Source of the DNA: Candidatus Edwardsbacteria bacterium
GTDB lineage: Bacteria; Edwardsbacteria; AC1; EtOH8
Length of the DNA: 37,331 nucleotides
Assembly: GCA_018821925.1 (NCBI GenBank)
Contig: JAHJLF010000001.1
Coordinates: 1 to 37,331 of the forward strand
Reading direction: 5' to 3'
This document shows positions 1 to 7,199 of the stretch, in pieces. The position numbers and the translations under genes are program-made. Below the pieces are notes generated by a model that searched no databases, had not been told where the DNA came from, and was given only the letters and a program-made list of their open reading frames with translations. The first letter of the stretch is position 1, and each line of letters starts with the position of its first letter.

Positions 1-1130
1 AAAAGCAACGTCGCGCAGGCCACTCTCATATGCACTTCTCGGGCCCCGAAATCATAAATAACCTGAACGTTGTCCTGCAGCTGGGTCCCCCTGACTATGG
101 AGTCCTCGCAGAAGGCAATGCTTTTATCCTTGATGATCTGCTGGTTGGGGATCAGTTTCATTTTTGCCACCAGGTTCCTGGTGGACTGGTTCTGGGGCAT
201 AAAACTCCTGGGCCAGGTCGGAGTGTATTTTACCAAGGGGCGCATATAGGGGATCTGTTTCCCGTTGGAATATCCTATGGCATAGCCCACCCCGGAATCC
301 GGGATGCCGGCAACGTAATCGATTTTTGCGTCATCATCCCGGGCCAGAAAGGCGCCGCATTTGTATCGGCATTGTTCAACGTTGATCCCCTGGTAATTCG
401 AGCTGGGATAGCCGTAATACACCCAGAGGAACGAACATATCTGCATTTTATCGCCCGGCTTAGCCTTTTGCTCACAGCCGTCTGCCGTCATCAAAACGAT
501 TTCTCCGGGCCCCAGGTCTCTCTCGATACTATACCCCAGATTATGGAAGGAGCTGGATTCCGAAGCCGCGGCAAACGCCCCGCCCTTCCTGCCCAAAACA
601 ACCGGGGTTCTGCCCAATTTGTCCCTGGCGGCATAGATGCCCTGGTCGGTCAGCAGAAGAACCGAACATGAACCCTTGATCAGGGATTGCAGGTTGACCA
701 GACCCTCTTCAAAAGTTTTTCCCTCGGATATCAGCATGGCCGCCAGCTCCGTAGGGCTGGTTCCCTTGCCTCCGGTTTCGGAGAAATGCTGGTGGCTTTT
801 AAAGGCCCGGTCCTCCAGCTCGGTTAAATTGCTTATTTTCCCGACAGTGACGATGCCGAATTCCCCCAGGTGCGATTTTATTATCAGCGGCTGGGCGTCG
901 AAATCGCTGATGATCCCGATGCCGCTGTTGCCGCTGAAGCTTCCCAGGTCGGGTTCGAATTTCGCCCTGAAATAATCGGCCTCTATGTTGTGGATTTTCC
1001 TGGTAAAACCATCGGGGCTAAGGACCGCCATCCCTCCTCTTTTGGTGCCCAGATGGGAATGGTAATCCGTGCCGTAAAAAAGATCCCGAACACAATCGGT
1101 CTTTGAAATATTGCCAAAAAATCCGCCCAT
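1..1130 (-). CDS. PurF-like amidophosphoribosyltransferase lacking the glutaminase cysteine (3' end outside window)
   Basis: The minus-strand frame stays open from ATG at 1130 to the window edge, giving about 376 residues of a family usually near 450-500. The C-terminal part shows the PRPP-binding phosphoribosyltransferase signature (CEDSIVRGTQLQDNV) and matches GPATase, the first committed step of purine synthesis (PRPP to phosphoribosylamine). The N-terminus begins MGGFFGN where normal PurF has, after processing, CGVFG: the Ntn-hydrolase nucleophile Cys is Gly. The glutamine-site motifs HVRYST and HNGNL are also not recognisable (GIGIISD and TVGKISN lie in their places). So the fold is kept but glutamine hydrolysis is unlikely; ammonia-dependent activity, a partner glutaminase or another phosphoribosyl reaction are alternatives. 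A good promoter lies 28-56 bases upstream, and an AGGCGG ribosome site precedes the ATG. Family call confident, exact reaction uncertain. Confidence 0.85.
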   Translation of the reverse strand, partial: MGGFFGNISKTDCVRDLFYGTDYHSHLGTKRGGMAVLSPDGFTRKIHNIEADYFRAKFEPDLGSFSGNSGIGIISDFDAQPLIIKSHLGEFGIVTVGKISNLTELEDRAFKSHQHFSETGGKGTSPTELAAMLISEGKTFEEGLVNLQSLIKGSCSVLLLTDQGIYAARDKLGRTPVVLGRKGGAFAAASESSSFHNLGYSIERDLGPGEIVLMTADGCEQKAKPGDKMQICSFLWVYYGYPSSNYQGINVEQCRYKCGAFLARDDDAKIDYVAGIPDSGVGYAIGYSNGKQIPYMRPLVKYTPTWPRSFMPQNQSTRNLVAKMKLIPNQQIIKDKSIAFCEDSIVRGTQLQDNVQVIYDFGAREVHMRVACATLL

Positions 1131-1157
1131 TATCCGCCTGCTTTGATAAGATTAATT

Positions 1158-1186
1158 ATTATATGATCATGGTATATATTAGACAA
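1158..1186 (-). promoter_or_regulatory. sigma-70-type promoter of the purF-like gene
   Basis: On the minus strand, TTGTCT and a perfect TATAAT are separated by 17 bases, ending 28 bases before the ATG at 1130. Position, spacing and AT-rich context fit a housekeeping promoter. Confidence 0.65.
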
Positions 1187-1205
1187 TTATCGCCCAAAAA
1201 GCAAT

Positions 1206-1240
1206 AAAAAAAACAGGGCCCGATTGGCCCTGTTTTTACC
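1206..1240 (-). terminator. intrinsic terminator after serA
   Basis: A 9-bp stem (AACAGGGCC / GGCCCTGTT, loop CGATT) is followed on the minus strand by a run of T. It lies about 45 bases beyond the serA stop. A shorter T run on the other side could make it bidirectional. Confidence 0.8.
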
Positions 1241-1281
1241 TCTCCCAAATCCCTCCCCTCGAGGGGAGGGTGGGGTGGGGT
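1241..1281. repeat. palindromic CCCTCCCCTCGAGGGGAGGG repeat unit
   Basis: A perfect palindrome (CCCTCCCC TCGA GGGGAGGG core) followed by GGGTGGGG lies between the serA stop and its terminator. Read as protein it gives the PNPSPRGEG motif that I recognise as a common intergenic repeat artefact in many bacterial genomes. Only one copy is seen in this window. Confidence 0.45.
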
Positions 1282-2207
1282 TATTTATTCACTTGGAAGG
1301 TCCTATCGCCCTTCTCCAGGAATTTGACTATCTGGTTGGCGGCCGCCAGCCCGGCGTTGATGTTGGCCTCCGAGGTCTCGGCCCCCATCTTCTTTTTGGT
1401 GGCGTGGTAGCGGTTGCCTAACTTCTCGGCGATCTCGGCATGGCAGTCCGGGGCGATGTCGGTGGCGTATTTCAGGTCCTCTCGCTCGGTCATTACTTTT
1501 TTGAGACCTTCCTCGTCGATCACTTCCTTGCGGGCGGTGTTGATCAGGGCCGCGCCCTTCTTCATCATCGACAGCAGGCTGTGATTGATGGACTTCTTGG
1601 TCTTGTCATTGGCCGGGATGTGCAGGGAGATATAATCGCACTGGGAATAGAGGTCTTCCATCTTATCAAAGACCTTGACCCCTTCGGCCTCCATCTTGGA
1701 TTTCTCCACGAAAGGATCGAAGGCGCAGATATTCATTCCGAAACCACGGGCGATGGCGGCCACTAATTTTCCCACGTTTCCGTAGGCGTGGATGCCCAGC
1801 TTCTTGCCCTTGAGTTCCGAACCGTTGCCCTCGGTGAATTTGTTGCGGGCCAGAAAGACCATCATTCCCATAGCCAGCTCGGCCACGGCGTTGGAGTTCT
1901 GGCCCGGGGTGTTCATGGCACAGATGCCCTTGGCGCTGGCGGCGGCCAGGTCAATGTTGTCGTAGCCGGCCCCGGCCCGGACGATGACCTTCAGGTTCTG
2001 GCCGGCCTCGATCACCGCGGCATCGGCCTTGTCCGAGCGGATGATCATGGCGTCAACATCGGCCACGGCCTTCAGCAGGTCGGCCTTGTCGGTGTATTTT
2101 TCCAGTTTGACCAGTTCGTAACCGGCCTCAGTGAATGTCTTGGCGATTCCGTCCACCGCCGCCTTGGCGAAGGGTTTTTCCGTGGCCAACAGCACTTTTT
2201 TTGCCAT
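1281..2207 (-). CDS. serA: D-3-phosphoglycerate dehydrogenase (short, no ACT domain)
   Basis: This 308-residue D-2-hydroxyacid dehydrogenase is expected to oxidise 3-phosphoglycerate to phosphohydroxypyruvate with NAD, the first step of serine synthesis; serC lies 5 kb away on the same strand. The substrate-binding segment VRAGAGYDNID (about 76-86) and the NAD Rossmann loop (GIHAYGNVG, 138-146) are clear, and the catalytic Arg is R226 in NTARKEV. The third catalytic residue is odd: where most family members have PHIG the sequence reads KKMGAETSEA, putting Lys273 where His is expected. I recall the same KKMG form in Bacteroidota SerA proteins. It ends soon after the dehydrogenase core, so there is no ACT domain and probably no serine feedback site. 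A GGGAG ribosome site precedes ATG at 2207, only 14 bases after the hicA stop. Confidence 0.88.
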   Translation of the reverse strand: MAKKVLLATEKPFAKAAVDGIAKTFTEAGYELVKLEKYTDKADLLKAVADVDAMIIRSDKADAAVIEAGQNLKVIVRAGAGYDNIDLAAASAKGICAMNTPGQNSNAVAELAMGMMVFLARNKFTEGNGSELKGKKLGIHAYGNVGKLVAAIARGFGMNICAFDPFVEKSKMEAEGVKVFDKMEDLYSQCDYISLHIPANDKTKKSINHSLLSMMKKGAALINTARKEVIDEEGLKKVMTEREDLKYATDIAPDCHAEIAEKLGNRYHATKKKMGAETSEANINAGLAAANQIVKFLEKGDRTFQVNK

Positions 2208-2221
2208 GATCGTCTCCCTTT

Positions 2222-2395
2222 TTATGATAATTCTTTAATGATATGTTTCGCCAAATGCTCGTCGATTTCAGTATGCCGGGGAACCGGCTGTTGTTTGCCG
2301 GTTGACGGGTTTTTAAACAAATCGTGCCGCCCGCCCCGGCGCATCAGAATGCACCCCAGACCGGAAAGCCTTTTAATAAGTTCCTTGCGCTTCAT
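2222..2395 (-). CDS. hicA: HicA-type mRNA interferase toxin (57 aa)
   Basis: A 57-residue frame starting MKRKELIKRLSGLGC and ending at TAA (2222-2224). It has the HicA double-stranded-RNA-binding fold signature: an N-terminal helix with a conserved LxxxG, then RRGGRHDLFKNP with the catalytic-type His, then VPRHTEIDEHLAKHIIKEL, matching the usual VPrH....l..g....ILk pattern. HicA cleaves mRNA and is neutralised by the neighbouring HicB. Its ATG overlaps the hicB stop codon (ATGA, 2392-2395), so translation is coupled. serA begins 14 bases downstream on the same strand. Confidence 0.85.
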   Translation of the reverse strand: MKRKELIKRLSGLGCILMRRGGRHDLFKNPSTGKQQPVPRHTEIDEHLAKHIIKELS

Positions 2396-2589
2396 ACCGA
2401 AAGTGCCAGCGTCTTTACCTTATGCTCAACGGGGACCTCATCCATCATCATCAACTGGTAGGCATCCTTCAGATTTTCCTCCAGCTCCTTGAGAGTCTCG
2501 CCCTGGCTCATTATCTCTGGGTGTTCCAGAAGTTTACCCACCCAGAACTTCTTGCCCTTCCAGTAGATCATGTTAAATGTTGTTTTCAT
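2392..2589 (-). CDS. hicB: HicB-type antitoxin, short form
   Basis: Start chosen at ATG 2587-2589 because GGAGG lies 6 bases before it; the ATG at 2601 contains that site. The 65-residue product (MKTTFNMIYWKGKKFWVGKLLEHPEI...) matches the HicB partial-RNase-H domain: strand-rich N-terminus, a SQGETLKELEENLKDAYQLM helix, then a short tail. There is no C-terminal ribbon-helix-helix or HTH domain, so on its own it may bind the toxin without acting as the DNA-binding repressor. It precedes and overlaps hicA. Order antitoxin-toxin is one of the two known for this family. Confidence 0.82.
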   Translation of the reverse strand: MKTTFNMIYWKGKKFWVGKLLEHPEIMSQGETLKELEENLKDAYQLMMMDEVPVEHKVKTLALSV

Positions 2590-2649
2590 AAAAGCCTCCA
2601 TGAGAATTGACCAAAGTGCGCCTTTTCACGTGAATGTTTCATCGTTGAG

Positions 2650-2678
2650 ATGTTATCAAAACCCTCATTAAAAGTCAA
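2650..2678 (-). promoter_or_regulatory. promoter of hicBA (and possibly serA)
   Basis: On the minus strand TTGACT and TAACAT are separated by 17 bases, 61 bases before the hicB start. A 10-bp perfect palindrome TTCACGTGAA at 2625-2634 lies just downstream of the expected transcription start and could be an operator; that role is a guess. Confidence 0.55.
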
Positions 2679-2682
2679 TATT

Positions 2683-2706
2683 AAACCGCCGGATAATCGG
2701 CGGTCT
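2683..2706 (-). terminator. probable terminator of the thr/met operon
   Basis: A 6-bp GC stem (CCGCCG / CGGCGG, 6-base loop) follows the last gene of the operon by about 50 bases; on the minus strand it is followed by TTTAATATT, a weak T tract. Confidence 0.5.
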
Positions 2707-2752
2707 ATGAGCACAGTGATAATTGCATTTTTTTCGCCAGGTTTAAACCATT

Positions 2753-3955
2753 TCAGCCGAACAGTTTTTTTATGAATTCGTTCCCGTGCATCAGGCCGAG
2801 GCTTCCCCTTTTAACCGATTCCTCGTCATAAACCTCGACCCCATCGGCCGGGACCCGGGGATCGTAGATGGCCACCGGCACCGGATCCTTGACGTGGTTG
2901 CCCATTTCCACCGGCGTGGCGTGGTCGGGCAGCACTGCTACCACGGCCTCCATTTTTTCCTCTTCCAGCCGGCGCATGATCCTGGCCACTAACCGCTGGT
3001 CCAGGTATTCGATGGTTTTGATCTTCAGGTCAAGGTCTTTTGAGTGGCCGGCCTCGTCGGTGGCCTCCACGTGGCAGTATACGAAATCGTGGTCCTTCAG
3101 GGCCTCGACGGCGGCGTCGGCCTTGCCCTCGTAATTGGTGTCCCAAAGCCCGGTAGCGCCCTTGACCGGGATCACATCCAGGCCGGCATAGACGCCGGTG
3201 CCGTTGATCAGGTCCACCGCCGATATCACTGCACCGGAGAGGCCGTAGAGTTCGCCGAAGGTTTTCATCATCGGCTTGCGGCCCGGAGACCACGGCCAGA
3301 TGTAATTGGCCTGGTCCTTCCCCTCTTTTTTTCTCTTCTGGTTCACCGGGTGGTTGGCCAGGATGTCGTGGGAGCGGAGTATCAGGTCGTTCAGCAGCCC
3401 GGCCGTGGCCTTGGCCTCCGGGGTGCGCGGCTTGACCATGAGCTCAGTGATCAGTTTGCCCACGTGGTCATGCGGCGGAAAGCATTCGAAATCCGGTGAG
3501 CCCTGCGACAATACCAGCAGGTGCCGGTAGGAGATGCCAGGGTGGAAACGAACAATGTCCGTGCCCAGCTTGGCCTGAATATCAGCGATCAGCTCCTTGG
3601 CCTCCTCGGTCGGAATATGTCCGGCTGAGTGGTTCTTGATCCTGCCGTCCTCGACGCAGATCAGGTTGCAGCGCATGGCCACGTCCGTGGGTTTGATGGC
3701 GATGCCCAGGCTGGCCGCCTCCAGCACCCCGCGTCCCTGGTAGCACTCCTTGGGGTCGTATCCCAAAACCGTCAGGTTGGCCACCTCGCTGCCGGGGGGC
3801 ATCTCCGGCTCCACTGTTACTAACTGGCCGCAGCGCCCCTCCCGGGCGATCCGGTCGATGGCCGGTTTGTTGGCCGCCATTAAAGGGGTCTTGCCGTTCA
3901 GCTTGGCCACCGGGCGGTCGGACATGCCGTCGCCGAGTATTACCAGATATTTCAT
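2753..3955 (-). CDS. ApgM-family phosphomutase-fold protein, probable homoserine kinase
   Basis: The 400-residue protein belongs to the archaeal-type cofactor-independent phosphoglycerate mutase (ApgM) branch of the alkaline phosphatase superfamily. Metal and nucleophile motifs are present: VILGDGMSD (D9), PPGSEVANLTVLGYDP with the presumed phospho-accepting Ser56, CHVEATDEAGHS and LPDHATPVEMGNH. The ATG overlaps the thrC stop codon (ATGA, 3952-3955), so it is translated together with threonine synthase and follows a Cys/Met-pathway PLP enzyme. It is established that ApgM-like proteins encoded with thr genes (for example in Bacteroides and Desulfovibrio) fill the homoserine kinase gap; no GHMP-type ThrB is visible here. 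I therefore favour homoserine to O-phosphohomoserine over glycolytic mutase activity. The fold is certain, the substrate is inferred from context. Confidence 0.8.
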   Translation of the reverse strand: MKYLVILGDGMSDRPVAKLNGKTPLMAANKPAIDRIAREGRCGQLVTVEPEMPPGSEVANLTVLGYDPKECYQGRGVLEAASLGIAIKPTDVAMRCNLICVEDGRIKNHSAGHIPTEEAKELIADIQAKLGTDIVRFHPGISYRHLLVLSQGSPDFECFPPHDHVGKLITELMVKPRTPEAKATAGLLNDLILRSHDILANHPVNQKRKKEGKDQANYIWPWSPGRKPMMKTFGELYGLSGAVISAVDLINGTGVYAGLDVIPVKGATGLWDTNYEGKADAAVEALKDHDFVYCHVEATDEAGHSKDLDLKIKTIEYLDQRLVARIMRRLEEEKMEAVVAVLPDHATPVEMGNHVKDPVPVAIYDPRVPADGVEVYDEESVKRGSLGLMHGNEFIKKLFG

Positions 3956-5307
3956 GAAAACTTCTCGAGCAGTATTTTTTTGAACTGGCCGTAGTCGTTG
4001 CGCATCGGCAGGTACAGCTCCGGCTTTTTCTCCACCTCAGACAGGCTGGGCGGCAGGGCCGGGTCGATGCCGATCAGGCGGGTGATCTCCTCCGGGAACT
4101 TGGCCGGGTGGGCGGTCTCGATGGAGATGGCCAGCTCCGGTTTTTCGCCGCTCTTCAAATACCGCATCAGGCCGGCCCAAGCCACGGCGCCGTGGGGCTC
4201 CAATATTGTTTTGTATTTTTCATATGTCTCTTTGATGGTGGCCCGGGTCTCGTCGTCGGTGATGCTGACCGCGAATATGTCCTGGCGTATCCTCTCCATG
4301 TCCGGATTTTTCGAGATGATCCCCTTCTCGTCCATGGCCCCGCCGTAGAGGTTTACCAACCGGGCCAGGTTCGAGGGGTGGCCAACATTCATGGCATTGG
4401 AGATGCAGACCCGGGACGGCTCGATCTTGTCGTACCGGCCGTTCTCGATGAATTTAGGGAACTCGTCGTTGGCGTTGGTGGCGATGACGAACTTTTCCAC
4501 CGGCACTCCCATCCGCTTGGCCAGCAGGCCGCCCATCATGTCTCCGAAGTTGCCCGAGGGAACGGAGAACACCACGGGCTGGCCCTCCCGCGCCAATCGG
4601 GCATAAGCGTAGACGTAGTAGACCGATTGAGGCAGAAGCCGGCCGATGTTGATGGAGTTGGCCGACGAGAACCTAATGTCTTTCAGATCGGGGTCGGTAA
4701 AGGCCTGCTTGACCATGGCCTGGCAATCGTCGAACTTGCCGTCCACGCTGAGGACGGTAACATTGCCGCCCAAAGTGGTCATCTGCTTGCGCTGGCGGTC
4801 GCTGACCTCGTCCTTGGGGAACAGAACCACCATGTGGATGCGGTCTATGTTATGAAAGGCGTGGGCTACCGCGCTGCCGGTGTCGCCCGAGGTGGCCGTC
4901 AGGATCACCAGGTCGCTTTTGTCCTGCTCCAGGAAGAACCGCATCCACCGGGCCATCATCCGGGCGGCGAAATCCTTGAACGAGGCGGTGGGGCCGTGGT
5001 CCAACCGCATAAGGTGGTTATTGTCGAACACCTTCTCCAACGGCACCTGGTAATCGTAGCATTCCCGGCAGATGCTTTTTAGTTTCTCGTCCGGGATCAT
5101 GCCTTCGGTGTAGCGCTTGAGAACGGCGTAGGCGATCTGGTGATAGGGCAGGTCATTGAAGGAAAGTACCTCGTCCAGCGGAATCTGCGGGATCTGCTCC
5201 GGCAGATAGAGACCTTTGTCCGGCGCCTGGCCGGTGAGCAGGGCGTCCTTTAAGGAAACCGGTTCGGCTTTAAGATTTGTGGAGTAAAATAATATCTGCT
5301 TATCCAT
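3952..5307 (-). CDS. thrC: threonine synthase
   Basis: A 451-residue PLP enzyme of fold type II that converts O-phosphohomoserine to threonine and phosphate. The N-terminal segment TNLKAEPVSLKDALLTGQAPDKGLYLPE is typical of the long bacterial ThrC form; the PLP lysine is K111 in HGPTASFKDFA, and the phosphate-binding region TSGDTGSAVAHAF and the SGNFGD cofactor loop follow. AAAGGAT lies 11 bases before the ATG. It sits 26 bases after the upstream PLP enzyme and overlaps the ApgM-like gene by 4 bases, whose expected product is its substrate. Confidence 0.95.
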   Translation of the reverse strand: MDKQILFYSTNLKAEPVSLKDALLTGQAPDKGLYLPEQIPQIPLDEVLSFNDLPYHQIAYAVLKRYTEGMIPDEKLKSICRECYDYQVPLEKVFDNNHLMRLDHGPTASFKDFAARMMARWMRFFLEQDKSDLVILTATSGDTGSAVAHAFHNIDRIHMVVLFPKDEVSDRQRKQMTTLGGNVTVLSVDGKFDDCQAMVKQAFTDPDLKDIRFSSANSINIGRLLPQSVYYVYAYARLAREGQPVVFSVPSGNFGDMMGGLLAKRMGVPVEKFVIATNANDEFPKFIENGRYDKIEPSRVCISNAMNVGHPSNLARLVNLYGGAMDEKGIISKNPDMERIRQDIFAVSITDDETRATIKETYEKYKTILEPHGAVAWAGLMRYLKSGEKPELAISIETAHPAKFPEEITRLIGIDPALPPSLSEVEKKPELYLPMRNDYGQFKKILLEKFS

Positions 5308-5333
5308 GATTAGTTATATCCTTTAATAGCACA

Positions 5334-6800
5334 CTATTTCCGCATTTTAGCCGAAGATGCCCCTCCGGCGGAAAATTCCGGTGAAGTGATATGATGTTTT
5401 TTCCCTTTAAGGACAGCCAGCGCCTGGTTAAGATCATTGATAATATCATCGGGGTGTTCGGCCCCGACGCACAAACGGATAAGATTTGGGGGAATGCAGG
5501 CCAGCTTTCTGCCTTTCTCTCCCTGTTGGGCATGGGTGGAAATTGTCGGTATGGTGGCCACGGATTTGATGCGACCCAAGTCGGTAGCCCTCCATATTCG
5601 CTGCAAGGCATCAAACACCTTCCGGGTATCCTGGTGGGTTCCCTTGACGCAGAACGACATCAGATGGCCGTAGCGGTTTACTTTTTTGCCGTACAGATCG
5701 TCATGCTCAGCGTCAACCAAATGCATATATTTCGAGGCCAGCTTGTTAAGGGGATGGGATTTCAGTCCAAGGTATTCAACTTTTTCGACCTGCTTATGGC
5801 TTTCCAGGAAAGTTGCCACTTTCATGGTGTTCCTTGACAGCTGGTCCATTCTGGGACGAAGAGTGCGCAAGTCGCTCAGAGCCAACAGCGCATTCATGGG
5901 CGACAGGTTCGGCCCGGTATCACGGTTTGGCAGCTGCTTGAGATAAGCGCAGAAATCTGCCTTTAGCTGGTCATTGTCAATATTAGTGGTAAGATTCTTA
6001 CGGGCGATAACCGCGCCGGCAATACAAAATCCGCTGCTGGTCATCGATTTGGTTACCGATTGAACCACGATATCGGCTCCGTGTGCCAGAGGACGCAGCA
6101 AAGCGGGAGTGGCAACGGTTGAATCTATGATCAAGGGGATTTTGTGTTTGTGGGCCAGCGCCGCCACTTTTTCCAGATCGAAAAAGGCTTGCGACGGATT
6201 GCTGGGCATTTCCCCGAACAGGAAACGGGTGTTCTCATCAATTTGAGATTCCCATTCCTTAATATTGTTTGAGTTGACAACTTTACGCCATTCGATATTT
6301 CGTTCTACATCCTTGCGAACGGAGAAAAGCTGGTAGGTGCCTCCATAAACCTGGCAGGTGGCGACGAAGTTGATGGGTTGGTTGGGTTTTTTCTTGTTTT
6401 CCACCAGAAACGGTTCTACCGCACTTTGAATGGCCGCCATTCCGGATGAAGTGGCGCAGCAGGAGGCATCTATGTTCGTTCCATATGATTCCAATAACGC
6501 CAGCACGCCTTCCAGGTAATAAACCGTAGGGTTGGCTATTCGGGAATAGCACCAGGTGGGTATCTGATAAGACAGGGCAGCTTCCATTTCATCGGAATCA
6601 CGAAAGGCCTGGGAAGTTGACATATATAATGGTTCTATGATAGAACCTTGGTTAAAATCAAGGGCCTCCTGCATGGAATAAATGCCATGTACCGCAATTG
6701 TGTCAAAACGGCATTTTTTTATCTGCCGAATATTTTGCTGGTGCCATTTGTTTGATCGCTTTGCGGCATTAATGTAACGAGAGATTCCTTGGGGTTTCAT
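5334..6800 (-). CDS. Cys/Met-metabolism PLP-dependent enzyme (cystathionine gamma-synthase / O-acylhomoserine sulfhydrylase family)
   Basis: A 488-residue fold type I PLP protein. The PLP lysine is K251 in QSVTKSMTSSG; the YSRIANPT motif (Y85, R87) supplies the phosphate and tyrosine contacts across the dimer, and LIRLCVGAEHPDDIINDL is the family's C-terminal signature. It is about 80-90 residues longer than typical members because of a basic N-terminal extension (about 1-32, rich in K, R, Q) and an extended tail. The operon with ApgM-like homoserine kinase and thrC points to homoserine-derived substrates, so cystathionine or homocysteine formation is most likely, possibly directly from O-phosphohomoserine as in plants; beta- or gamma-lyase activity cannot be excluded. 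AGAGGT precedes the ATG. Confidence 0.82.
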   Translation of the reverse strand: MKPQGISRYINAAKRSNKWHQQNIRQIKKCRFDTIAVHGIYSMQEALDFNQGSIIEPLYMSTSQAFRDSDEMEAALSYQIPTWCYSRIANPTVYYLEGVLALLESYGTNIDASCCATSSGMAAIQSAVEPFLVENKKKPNQPINFVATCQVYGGTYQLFSVRKDVERNIEWRKVVNSNNIKEWESQIDENTRFLFGEMPSNPSQAFFDLEKVAALAHKHKIPLIIDSTVATPALLRPLAHGADIVVQSVTKSMTSSGFCIAGAVIARKNLTTNIDNDQLKADFCAYLKQLPNRDTGPNLSPMNALLALSDLRTLRPRMDQLSRNTMKVATFLESHKQVEKVEYLGLKSHPLNKLASKYMHLVDAEHDDLYGKKVNRYGHLMSFCVKGTHQDTRKVFDALQRIWRATDLGRIKSVATIPTISTHAQQGEKGRKLACIPPNLIRLCVGAEHPDDIINDLNQALAVLKGKKHHITSPEFSAGGASSAKMRK

Positions 6801-6935
6801 AGCTCTTACCTCTTATATTAATTATGAAGATCAAAATCCTTTGATAGGAAAGTTTACGATCCGTTTCAGGGCGACAAGAAGCAACGATTGGAAGCAATAT
6901 TTCAAACGAACAGATTATCCAAAATTTGCCATTAT

Positions 6936-6982
6936 AAAACCCCTTCCCTCCCAGACATAGTCTGTCCGAGGAAAGGGGTTTG
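6936..6982 (-). terminator. bipartite hairpin terminator downstream of serC
   Basis: An outer 8-bp stem (AACCCCTT 6938-6945 / AAGGGGTT 6973-6980) encloses an inner CAGAC-ATA-GTCTG hairpin. On the minus strand it ends GGGGTTTTAT. It separates the serC transcript from the met/thr operon. No clear promoter was recognised between it and the ATG at 6800. Confidence 0.6.
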
Positions 6983-6983
6983 G

Positions 6984-7199
6984 CTATTTCATTGCATCCT
7001 CTTCAAGGGCTGCCACACCGACACCCATTTCGCTGTCTTTACAGCCAAGTCCCTTAAAAGCATTATAAATGTGGCCCTTGGCATAATAATATCCATCGGT
7101 CTGTTATAATCCATAAGTGAAATCTTTATTATCTTACCGCACAATTATCTGCTTGGCTGTGATGGCGCTGCCGGACAGGATGATATTTCCGTATTTGAT
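6984..7199 (-). other. serC-PLP enzyme intergenic tail with two unexplained open frames
   Basis: After the serC stop the same frame stays open for 21 more codons (7137-7199; begins IKYGNIILSGSAIT) to a second TAA. Further on, another minus-strand frame of 39 codons (6984-7103) ends at TAG immediately before the terminator and reads protein-like (GHIYNAFKGLGCKDSEMGVG, then VAALEEDAMK) but has no start codon. These may be remnants of a lost small gene or chance. Nothing else is seen in this stretch. Confidence 0.3.

Noticed and set aside
6888-7109. 73-codon plus-strand frame between serC and the PLP enzyme
   Set aside because: It runs through the terminator hairpin, has no ribosome site and no recognisable features.
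6801-7110. SAM riboswitch before the Cys/Met enzyme
   Set aside because: No SAM-I, SAM-II or SAM-IV core could be recognised in the leader; only a terminator hairpin is present.
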